Positions 1 through 5,961 of a stretch of DNA of 5,961 bases are shown one piece after another. This stretch comes from Calditrichota bacterium. Lineage in GTDB: Bacteria; Zhuqueibacterota; Zhuqueibacteria; Zhuqueibacterales; Geothermadaptataceae. Below the pieces are notes generated by a model that saw nothing but the letters and a program-made list of their open reading frames with translations, did not search any database and was not told the DNA's origin. The translations under genes were made by a program, and so were the position numbers. The DNA lies in contig QQUM01000564.1 of the NCBI GenBank assembly GCA_008501545.1, positions 1-5,961 on the forward strand, read 5' to 3'. How positions within the stretch are numbered: position 1 is the stretch's first letter; each line of letters opens with the position of its first letter.

Positions 1-455
1 CGGTTAACATGCCAATTTGGTTGTTCGATCCGTTGTCAGTTATTGAGAAAGGGATCGATAGTGAAACACCTGATTCATTTATGGTATCCAATGCCGGCGA
101 GGTGCGTACCTTCGTCATAAAAACAGGTCCGGATGACAGCCAGGCCACCGATAAAGTTCCGGATCAACTAACCCTTGATCATCCCTGGCCAAATCCATAC
201 AGATTATCCCGGGGTGGCCCGATAAAAATTCGATTTGGACTGCCGGAAGAATCACGAATCGAGTTGCGAGTTTTTAACATTCTGGGTCAACTTGTCTGGC
301 GATCCACATCGAATGCAGCGTTTTCGGCAGGACAGCATGCACTTATTTGGAATGGACGTGATTTTAATGGACAGTCGCTTGTGAGCGGTATTTATTTTGT
401 ACAGTTGGTAAATGGTGTGCAAATTGCACAAAAAAAATTAATATTTGTTCGTTAG
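1..455 (+). CDS. Secreted protein with C-terminal T9SS/FlgD-like sorting domain, 5'-truncated by the window
   Basis: Only the C-terminal end is visible. The frame (first full codon at base 3) is open to the window edge, so the ATG at 9 is probably internal. Numbering residues from that ATG, about 1-40 look like the end of a preceding beta-rich domain, and 41-53 are a polar linker. Residues about 54-148 match the type IX (Por) secretion C-terminal domain, related to the FlgD Ig-like fold. The markers are PWPNPY (59-64), the strand pair around LPEES...LRVFNILGQLV (78-95), GQHALIWNGRD (108-118), SGIYFVQL (126-133) and a basic C-terminus KKLIFVR. In this family the domain directs export across the outer membrane and is often cleaved when the protein is attached to the cell surface or released. 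The catalytic or binding part lies upstream of the window, so the protein's function cannot be told. A gap of 121 bases to the next gene suggests a separate transcript. Confidence 0.85.
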   Translation, partial: VNMPIWLFDPLSVIEKGIDSETPDSFMVSNAGEVRTFVIKTGPDDSQATDKVPDQLTLDHPWPNPYRLSRGGPIKIRFGLPEESRIELRVFNILGQLVWRSTSNAAFSAGQHALIWNGRDFNGQSLVSGIYFVQLVNGVQIAQKKLIFVR

Positions 456-500
456 ACAGATGAAAATGTAATTAAAATAGTGCCGTACTAATTATTTATA

Positions 501-529
501 TTGCAATTCCCTATAGCATATTATATTAT
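501..529 (+). promoter_or_regulatory. Possible sigma-70-like promoter for the kinase-phosphatase operon
   Basis: TTGCAA at 501-506 and TATTAT at 524-529 are separated by 17 bases, in an AT-rich gap about 47 bases upstream of the kinase start. The -10 element matches the consensus at five of six positions and the -35 at four of six. AT-rich DNA produces such matches by chance, and the promoter consensus of this lineage is not known from the window, so this is only a candidate. Confidence 0.3.
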
Positions 530-576
530 AAGAAGTTTTGTCTCTCGTGTGGGTTTAATAAAAATAGAAAAATTTA

Positions 577-3138
577 GTGTACAAGAAATTATTTACAATT
601 TCGATTCTGGCATTCTCGTTTTTATTTGGGATTGAAGAAGAGCTGCGGGCACAGACCAACGATGATTTCAACCGGCTCAGCCAGGTAACTCAACTTCCCG
701 TGAAGCAACGTATTCCCCTGCTGCAGGAAATGTTGCAAACCCATCCTGATTGGAACGTTGCTCACTATGCGTTGGGTGTGGCATATTACAGTTTAAAAGA
801 ATACGAATTGGTTATCCCGCACTTCACGAAAGTACTGGCAAGTGGCCAGAAAATCGAAAATGTGAATATCTCCGAGTATCTCGCCGTTGCACATCACGAA
901 GTCGCAAAAAAACATATCGTCACAAAACGGTATAAAGAAGCCATCCCCCATTTAAAAACAGCAATAAAATTATCGCCATCCAATGCGTCGTTTTATACGA
1001 ATCTCGGCATTTGTTACTATAATACGGGTGATTATAATCTCGCAAAAAGTGTAACCCAGCGAGCAATACAATTGGCTGCAAAGTCTCCAATCGAACAGGG
1101 AAGAGGCTATTATTATCTGGGCCACATATACAATGCGCTGGGAAATTTTGAAGTAGCCTTAAACTCCTACAAACGCGCAACTGAACTCAATCCCAAATTG
1201 ACAAATGTGCAAAAATACATTCACCGAATCGAGACGGAGCAGGAGATTGCGCGGCTGTTCGATAAAGCAGAAATGTATATTAATACTGGAAACGCGAAAG
1301 ATGCCATTGCCTTACTCCAGCAGGTTATCGGCTATGATCCCAATCATTTGGAAGCGAAACGCCTGATAGCCGATGCACAAGCGCAGTTACGAAGAGAGGA
1401 AACTGCCAGAGCAAAGGCAAATACTCCCCCGGCTACAAAACCGAAAATCATGAAATCGTCAAGGGTGAGTGACAATACGACACCCGATAAGCTGATCGAA
1501 AAGAAGCCAGTCGTTAAACGTGATGAGAATCCCCGGGAAGAAGACACGCGCCATAAAGATGCTGCTCTGCTGTATGCACAGGGACACTTTCAACAAGCAC
1601 AGAAATTGTATTTGGTGCTGTTAAATGAAGACTCATCCGATAAAGTGGCACGTCGGTATCTTGCGCGGATCGATTCTGTTGGAGCACAAAAGAAGGCACC
1701 GTTGCTCGCCGACAAGTCAAGTGCCATCCACCCGGGAAGCGCCATAGATACTGTAAATATTATCGATCAGGATACGCCAATTGCATCCAATAGCGGGAAC
1801 CAAACAACCACAAAACGAATGGCGGAAAGTGATTTTTCACAGTCTTCCCTTTTAAAGATTATTCTTGCCGGCACGGCAATGCTCATCATTGGCGCTGTCG
1901 CATTTTATGTTTACAAACATAAACCGCCAAAGAACACTTTAGATATTACGGAACATGAAATGCGTGCGTTTGAAAGCCGTATGGACATTTCTGCGACGGC
2001 ATCACAGCAAAAGACGGGAACCAAAAATCCGAAGATTCAAACAGCACACCCAAATACCAAAGCAACAAACAGCAGTCCTCCGGCGAATGATAAACCTCTC
2101 GTCAATATTGTTGAAAAGCCGGATACTGATGAAAAGGATAACGACGCCAATGTATTCACAACCTCCTTTAGTGCGCAGGATGAAGAAGATTTTCTTAAAT
2201 TAGTAAATGATGAAAATGCCCGGCCAGCAGGATTTCAGCATGATGAAACCGGTGATGGCGATGATAAATCGGAGCATACCCAAACCCTGGAAATGTCGCA
2301 ATTTCAGGTGAAAAAAATTGGGCGGTATGTTATTGAAAAGGAGATTGGGCGTGGCGCTGCCGGGCGTGTGTACAAAGCCTGGGATCCCAAGCTGGATCGT
2401 ACAGTTGTAATTAAAACGGTTTCCTATAGTTTGACCGCTACGCCTGAGGAAATTAAGCGCTTAAAAGCCCGGGTTTATCGCGAGGCTCGCGCGGCTGCCA
2501 AGCTTAGCCATCCGAACATCGTTATCGTCTATGATGTTGAAGATGAAAGCTCATTTTCGTACATCGTTATGGAATATATCCAGGGAACGGATTTAAGAAT
2601 TTTATTGGATAATCACAAAGAGCTTGCACCAGCAAAAGCAGTAAACTTAATTTTGCAAACATGCAAAGCCTTGCAGTTTGCACATAATTCGGGTGTAGTG
2701 CATCGTGATGTCAAACCATCCAATATCATGATAGTTGAAAAAGATGTTGTGAAAGTGACCGACTTTGGTATCGCGAAAATCACCAATAATTTAACTCTTA
2801 CACAAACTGGTCGTGTCGTAGGCACACCAAGTTATATGGCGCCGGAACAGATTGAAGGAAAAGAAGTCGATGGCCGGGCCGATGTTTTCTCTCTGGGAAT
2901 TGTATTATATGAATTATTAACCGGTCAGCGGCCTTTCACCGGGGATACACTTGCTTCGCTTGCATACAAACTTGTGCACATCGATCCGCCGTTACCATCG
3001 TCAGTGAATAAGAAGATTCCTGCAATTTTTGATGAGATTATTACAAAAAGTATCAGTAAGAATCCTACGAATCGCTATCAGTCAGCTGACGAATTTTACA
3101 ACGCGCTCGTAAAAATAAAAGCAAGCAGCGTTTCATAA
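577..3138 (+). CDS. Transmembrane Ser/Thr protein kinase with N-terminal TPR ectodomain
   Basis: An 853-residue Hanks-type kinase that should phosphorylate Ser/Thr on cytoplasmic proteins in response to something bound by its TPR part. The GTG at 577 is the only usable start after the in-frame stop at 565-567; no Shine-Dalgarno is seen. Residues 1-25 look like a signal peptide (MYKK, hydrophobic core 5-18, possible cleavage after LRA at 25). TPR-like helical repeats lie at about 61-92, 101-136, 137-168, 174-207 and 224-257, with another at about 326-358 after a charged linker. A membrane helix spans about 425-446 and is followed by a basic stretch (YKHKPPK), which places the C-terminus in the cytoplasm. 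A 130-residue polar, acidic linker leads to the kinase domain, about 583-847. It has the glycine loop G591-x-G593-x-x-G596, K613, E636, H709-R710-D711, K713, N716, D729-F730-G731, an activation loop with T740/T742/T744, then GTPSYMAPEQ (749-758), D769 and R833. All catalytic residues are present, so it is predicted active. The order (TPR outside, kinase last) is the reverse of PknB-like kinases. The phosphatase gene follows after 38 bases. Kinase identity is very sure; topology is inferred. Confidence 0.95.
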   Translation: MYKKLFTISILAFSFLFGIEEELRAQTNDDFNRLSQVTQLPVKQRIPLLQEMLQTHPDWNVAHYALGVAYYSLKEYELVIPHFTKVLASGQKIENVNISEYLAVAHHEVAKKHIVTKRYKEAIPHLKTAIKLSPSNASFYTNLGICYYNTGDYNLAKSVTQRAIQLAAKSPIEQGRGYYYLGHIYNALGNFEVALNSYKRATELNPKLTNVQKYIHRIETEQEIARLFDKAEMYINTGNAKDAIALLQQVIGYDPNHLEAKRLIADAQAQLRREETARAKANTPPATKPKIMKSSRVSDNTTPDKLIEKKPVVKRDENPREEDTRHKDAALLYAQGHFQQAQKLYLVLLNEDSSDKVARRYLARIDSVGAQKKAPLLADKSSAIHPGSAIDTVNIIDQDTPIASNSGNQTTTKRMAESDFSQSSLLKIILAGTAMLIIGAVAFYVYKHKPPKNTLDITEHEMRAFESRMDISATASQQKTGTKNPKIQTAHPNTKATNSSPPANDKPLVNIVEKPDTDEKDNDANVFTTSFSAQDEEDFLKLVNDENARPAGFQHDETGDGDDKSEHTQTLEMSQFQVKKIGRYVIEKEIGRGAAGRVYKAWDPKLDRTVVIKTVSYSLTATPEEIKRLKARVYREARAAAKLSHPNIVIVYDVEDESSFSYIVMEYIQGTDLRILLDNHKELAPAKAVNLILQTCKALQFAHNSGVVHRDVKPSNIMIVEKDVVKVTDFGIAKITNNLTLTQTGRVVGTPSYMAPEQIEGKEVDGRADVFSLGIVLYELLTGQRPFTGDTLASLAYKLVHIDPPLPSSVNKKIPAIFDEIITKSISKNPTNRYQSADEFYNALVKIKASSVS

Positions 3139-3176
3139 ACTAACTCCAGCCAACTTTATTCGCACCGAAAACAAAG

Positions 3177-4853
3177 ATGAAATGCGAACATTGCAACAAA
3201 GATAATTTTAAAAATGTTCTCTACTGCGAACACTGCAGCCGGCGTATGTTTCGGGCAAAAATCCGCCTTGTAGACAAAACCGGTAACGATACTACGCTTT
3301 ATATTTTCACCCACGATTATATCATTGGGCGAGATCCGGAATCTGAAATCTTTCTTAATGATCCATCTGTCTCCCGCAAGCACGCACGCATATATTATCG
3401 GGATTCGACTTTTTTTATTGAAAACCTCAAGAGCAAGAACGGTGTATTCATCAACAGCGAAAAAGTGAATCATCATCGATTAAAGAATTATGATATGATT
3501 CAAGTTGGTGTTGCGACACTGCACTTTTATTATTCTGAAGGCGATTACCCGGAAGACCAGGCCGTTTCAAGGACCGGTGAATTTCTCCAGGAAACATTGC
3601 TGAAAATCTCCCGGGAGATTCAAAGCAAAAACATGCTTGATGAGGTGTTGAACACCATCCTTGATGGTCTCGTGGCTATGACCAATGCAAGTGATGCCAT
3701 GTTGTGGCTACCGGACGAAGCTGGAGACTGGCAACTGCATCTGTCGCGAAATTTACGGCTTTTTGGCGAGGACAGTGACCTGCACAATGAGGTTCGAAAT
3801 CTTGTTGTTAAAATGGCTGCAAATGGCAAACATTATGTCTTCCATCGAAATGAAAAACAAGAATTTCTCGAACACCTGAATGATATTGTCGGTCATCCCT
3901 ACCGGATGCTGGCTATGTCCCTTCGTTCCCGAAAACTAATGGATGATGAAACGGGCCCACGTAAAGTACTCGGCATCATTGTCATGCGAGTGATAAAACG
4001 AGGCCGTCTTCTTGATAAGCGCAAAGTAAACCTTCTGGAAAGTCTGTTGAGCCAAACCGTTGTTGCTATTGAAAACACCTACCTTTACAGCGAAGCGCTG
4101 GAAATGAAAAAACTCAACAGTGAATTGCTCGTCGCAGAGAAAATTCAAAATCGTCTTTTGCCGCGTGAACTTGTAAAAGCGCCTCGCACGGATCTCGCAG
4201 CCTTCTCTCGCGCGCAACGCTATGTGGGAGGTGATTATTACGATGTTCTGCGCATGAACAACAATGCTCTGGCAATTGCCATTGCCGATATCGCGGGCAA
4301 AGGGGTCGGCGCCGCATTGGTAATGTCAAGCCTGCAGGGAAGTTTACGCGCCCAGATCTCTTACGAAAACCAACCTGAGCAGATCGTTGCCAATATTAAC
4401 CAGCTCATTCGGGAATGCACTGCAGAAGGCTTGTTTGCAACATTCTTTTTTTGTCTGTATGATTATGAAAATCAGGTTCTTAAATATGTCAATGCCGGAC
4501 ATAATCCACCTCTGGTTCTGAAAAAAGATGGAGGCTTCGACATGCTGAGAAGCAGTGCAACCGCACTTGGCATCCTTGAAGAAAACAGGGGAAAAGAGAA
4601 ACAGATCGATTTGCGACACGGTGATGTCGTCATTTTTTACACGGATGGTGTGACTGAAGCAATGAACCAGGAGATGAAACAACTTGGGTTGGATACGATA
4701 CGAATAGCCGCGCAGGATTTCATCAAAACGAAACCACGTGCCTCAGCGGAAGAAATTTTAAAACATATTTTACAACGCATAGAGAAACACACGGCAGGAC
4801 AACAACAACACGATGATTTAACAATACTCATCCTCAAAGTACTAAAAAAGTAG
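3177..4853 (+). CDS. FHA-GAF-SpoIIE (PP2C-type) Ser/Thr phosphatase with N-terminal Cys4 knuckle
   Basis: A 558-residue soluble protein predicted to remove phosphate from Ser/Thr of a partner protein. ATG 3177 is the only ATG/GTG/TTG after the in-frame stop at 3141-3143. Residues 3-20 hold CxxC-x10-CxxC (C3, C6, C17, C20), a likely zinc ribbon. An FHA domain, about 28-118, keeps the phosphothreonine-reading residues: G51-R52, S66-R67-x-H69, N88-G89 and N93. A GAF-like domain fits about 135-300, followed by a helical, probably coiled-coil linker (about 285-327). The SpoIIE/RsbU-type PP2C domain spans about 328-556. Its metal-site motifs are intact: GGDYYD (351-356; D353, D356), ADIAGKGVGAAL (370-381; D371), NAGHNPP (439-445), YTDGVTEA (488-495; D490) and HDDLTIL (545-551; D546, D547). 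SpoIIE-family enzymes usually dephosphorylate anti-sigma-factor antagonists in partner switching; no such substrate is encoded in this window. It lies 38 bases after the kinase gene, with no terminator between them, so the two are probably co-transcribed. FHA could recruit it to the phosphorylated kinase or its substrates; that is inference. Confidence 0.95.
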   Translation: MKCEHCNKDNFKNVLYCEHCSRRMFRAKIRLVDKTGNDTTLYIFTHDYIIGRDPESEIFLNDPSVSRKHARIYYRDSTFFIENLKSKNGVFINSEKVNHHRLKNYDMIQVGVATLHFYYSEGDYPEDQAVSRTGEFLQETLLKISREIQSKNMLDEVLNTILDGLVAMTNASDAMLWLPDEAGDWQLHLSRNLRLFGEDSDLHNEVRNLVVKMAANGKHYVFHRNEKQEFLEHLNDIVGHPYRMLAMSLRSRKLMDDETGPRKVLGIIVMRVIKRGRLLDKRKVNLLESLLSQTVVAIENTYLYSEALEMKKLNSELLVAEKIQNRLLPRELVKAPRTDLAAFSRAQRYVGGDYYDVLRMNNNALAIAIADIAGKGVGAALVMSSLQGSLRAQISYENQPEQIVANINQLIRECTAEGLFATFFFCLYDYENQVLKYVNAGHNPPLVLKKDGGFDMLRSSATALGILEENRGKEKQIDLRHGDVVIFYTDGVTEAMNQEMKQLGLDTIRIAAQDFIKTKPRASAEEILKHILQRIEKHTAGQQQHDDLTILILKVLKK

Positions 4854-4935
4854 TCTGCATATGCTCCCGATTTTTCCTATTTACTGGATAGTCGTGGGGA
4901 CAAAAAATCAGAAGCGATTGGACCACTCGCATTCG

Positions 4936-4971
4936 AAGCCTTGATATGCTTTTCCGTATCAGGGCTTTTTT
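4936..4971 (+). terminator. Rho-independent terminator of the kinase-phosphatase operon
   Basis: The left arm AAGCCTTGATATG (4936-4948) pairs with the right arm CGTATCAGGGCTT (4955-4967) over 13 base pairs, including two G-U pairs, around the six-base loop CTTTTC. The right arm runs directly into a T-run (4966-4971). It starts 82 bases after the phosphatase stop codon and points the right way to end that transcript. Confidence 0.85.
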
Positions 4972-4989
4972 ATGCCATAAACTTTCTAT

Positions 4990-5020
4990 TTTGATTCTCC
5001 CTTTAAAAAATGTAAATTTC
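4990..5020 (+). promoter_or_regulatory. Possible Bacteroidota-type promoter for the helicase gene
   Basis: TTTG at 4990-4993 and TAAATTTC at 5013-5020 are 19 bases apart. This resembles the Bacteroidota pattern of TTTG near -33 and TAnnTTTG near -7, with the last base mismatched. It lies just downstream of the terminator. It would leave an untranslated leader of about 170 bases, which is long, and the surrounding DNA is AT-rich, so it may be chance. Confidence 0.25.
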
Positions 5021-5198
5021 TCACGTTCAGAAAAAGGGGGTGAATTCTCTAATCCATCAAAATGCCTTTTCCCGAATTAAGATCAACAAACCAAAGAACA
5101 AAGATGAAATAGAACCGAATGGGCAGCATTTGCACGTTTGCTTTTTCAACCCGCAAATATAACCAATGAAATCCAATTTAAATTTGACTAGTTAAACA

Positions 5199-5961
5199 AT
5201 GGCTCAAAAGATAGATAAATACCTCTCTGCTGAAGCGTGCGAGCAAATTCGTCAGGAAATAACTGTCGCAGAGAAGAACGAAGTATTTTTTATCGGGAAA
5301 AGTAACGATGAAAATATGATCGATGAAGTCACGGTTATGGCCAGGGGGAACAGCAACAGTGTGCCGGCGATCATTGCGAATTGCAAAAAGGGTGATATTC
5401 TCATTCACAACCACCCATCCGGTAATCTCACACCTTCCGCGCCGGATATGACAATTGCGAGCCAGGTTGGGAACAATGGCATTGGTTTTTATATCGTGAA
5501 TAACGAAGCGACGCAGATTTATGTCGTGGTTGAACCGGCATGTTTTGAGAAAATGGCAGAAGTTGATGTTGGACTTTTACAAAATTATCTTGATGATGAG
5601 GGGCCATTAGCGCGCACGCTGGATAACTTTGAAAGACGCCAGCCACAATTGGAAATGCTCTCCATCGTAGCTGAAGCATTTAATAAAGAGAAAATCGCCC
5701 TCATTGAAGCCGGTACTGGAACTGGAAAAACCCTGGCTTACCTTCTTCCTGCCATCGCCTGGGCGCTTGCCAATGGCAAGCGGGTCGTTGTTTCCACAAA
5801 TACGATCAATTTGCAACAGCAACTCATCGACAAAGACATTCCGCTTTTACAGTCTATTTTTCCGGAAAAATTCCGTGCAGAACTGGTGAAAGGACGAACC
5901 AACTATCTTTGTTTGCGAAAGCTCCATGATCTTGTCCAAAAACCGGCAAGTTTTGATTTTG
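5199..5961 (+). CDS. DinG/XPD-type ATP-dependent DNA helicase with N-terminal JAMM (RadC-like) domain, 3'-truncated by the window
   Basis: The first 254 residues of a longer protein; the frame runs off the window end. ATG 5199 is the first start after the in-frame stop at 5193-5195, and no Shine-Dalgarno is visible. Residues about 1-125 resemble a JAB/JAMM metalloprotease fold: E28 in NEVFFIG, then H70-N-H72-P-S-G, seven residues between H72 and S80, and D83. This fits the HxHx7Sx2D zinc signature, and HNHPSG is the form typical of RadC. After a linker with a possible Q-motif (about 144-150), a superfamily 2 helicase domain begins with the Walker A sequence EAGTGTGKT (170-178, K177), a motif Ia-like VVVSTNTINLQQQ (196-208) and KGRTNYLC (231-238). 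In DinG/XPD enzymes that last motif supplies the first cysteine of the 4Fe-4S cluster (C238). DinG helicases unwind 5'-tailed DNA, R-loops and D-loops in repair and replication. Some Firmicutes DinG proteins carry a DnaQ-like exonuclease at the N-terminus; here a JAMM domain takes that place. The DEAH box, remaining Fe-S cysteines and C-terminal motor domain lie outside the window. The terminator upstream suggests transcription separate from the kinase operon. Confidence 0.9.
   Translation, partial: MAQKIDKYLSAEACEQIRQEITVAEKNEVFFIGKSNDENMIDEVTVMARGNSNSVPAIIANCKKGDILIHNHPSGNLTPSAPDMTIASQVGNNGIGFYIVNNEATQIYVVVEPACFEKMAEVDVGLLQNYLDDEGPLARTLDNFERRQPQLEMLSIVAEAFNKEKIALIEAGTGTGKTLAYLLPAIAWALANGKRVVVSTNTINLQQQLIDKDIPLLQSIFPEKFRAELVKGRTNYLCLRKLHDLVQKPASFDF

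Larger units (their letters stand above)
4854..5198. other. Intergenic region of 345 bases between the phosphatase and helicase genes
   Basis: No convincing protein-coding frame is seen on either strand. The region holds the intrinsic terminator at 4936-4971 and a possible promoter at 4990-5020. A purine-rich Shine-Dalgarno-like run (AAGGGGGTG, 5034-5042) has no start codon at a suitable distance. A nine-codon open frame at 5166-5195 ends three bases before the helicase ATG. No tRNA, repeat array or insertion-sequence end was recognised. Confidence 0.7.

Noticed and set aside
3156..3476. Antisense open frame of 106 codons opposite the zinc-ribbon and FHA coding region
   Set aside because: It lies wholly opposite a gene with clear domain matches, and its translation shows no recognisable motif. 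It is a shadow of the real coding strand.
4344..4682. Antisense open frame of 112 codons opposite the SpoIIE phosphatase domain
   Set aside because: The plus-strand frame has all PP2C motifs here, and the antisense translation resembles no known family.
5097..5110. The 14-base word AACAAAGATGAAAT at 5097-5110 also occurs at 3170-3183 across the phosphatase start codon
   Set aside because: It is short and A-rich, and the copy in the gap gives ATG-AAA-TAG with no coding continuation. No longer similarity surrounds it, so chance is the simplest explanation.
5062..5112. Possible 16-residue peptide gene (ATG 5062, stop 5110-5112) downstream of a purine-rich AAGGGGGTG run
   Set aside because: The Shine-Dalgarno-like run is about 19 bases from the ATG, too far for normal initiation. 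The peptide is polar and featureless, and nearby real genes do not use Shine-Dalgarno sites.
4854..5198. Search for a mobile-element end, attachment site or CRISPR-like repeat in the larger gap
   Set aside because: The only strong inverted repeat is the terminator stem with its T-run. No target-site duplication, tRNA fragment or regularly spaced repeat was seen.
5178..5822. Three minus-strand open frames (5178-5414, 5428-5679, 5607-5822) opposite the helicase gene
   Set aside because: They overlap the JAMM and Walker A coding region, which is clearly real on the plus strand, and have no supporting motifs.

Overview
The window looks like a chromosomal segment from a bacterium of the Fibrobacterota-Chlorobiota-Bacteroidota (FCB) superphylum, perhaps Calditrichota, KSB1, Ignavibacteriota or a relative. 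This is inferred from three things. The first gene ends in a type IX secretion (Por) / FlgD-like C-terminal sorting domain. None of the three visible start codons has a Shine-Dalgarno sequence, and their upstream DNA is AT-rich, as in Bacteroidota-like genomes. Base composition leans mildly to A+T throughout. No species can be named from the sequence alone.

Layout: all genes are on the + strand. (1) At 1-455 is the 3' end of a gene for a secreted protein with a sorting domain. (2) At 456-576 is an AT-rich gap with a possible promoter. (3) At 577-3138 is a transmembrane Ser/Thr protein kinase. Its order is signal peptide, TPR repeats, one membrane helix, long acidic linker, then a C-terminal Hanks-type kinase domain with all catalytic residues. 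(4) After 38 bases, at 3177-4853, comes a soluble protein with a zinc-ribbon-like Cys4 knuckle, an FHA domain, a GAF-like domain and a SpoIIE/PP2C phosphatase domain. (5) At 4854-5198 is a 345-base gap with a strong intrinsic terminator at 4936-4971. (6) At 5199-5961 and running off the window is a DinG/XPD-type helicase whose N-terminus is a JAMM/RadC-like metal-binding domain.

The kinase and phosphatase genes are almost certainly co-transcribed. They look like a reversible Ser/Thr phosphorylation module: the TPR ectodomain would sense or dock something in the periplasm, the kinase would act in the cytoplasm, the FHA domain would read phosphothreonine, and the SpoIIE domain would remove phosphate from an as yet unseen substrate, perhaps an anti-sigma-factor antagonist. 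The terminator separates this operon from the helicase gene. The most unusual points are the kinase's inverted domain order (TPR ectodomain first, kinase last), the phosphatase's Cys4-FHA-GAF-SpoIIE architecture, and the JAMM-DinG fusion.
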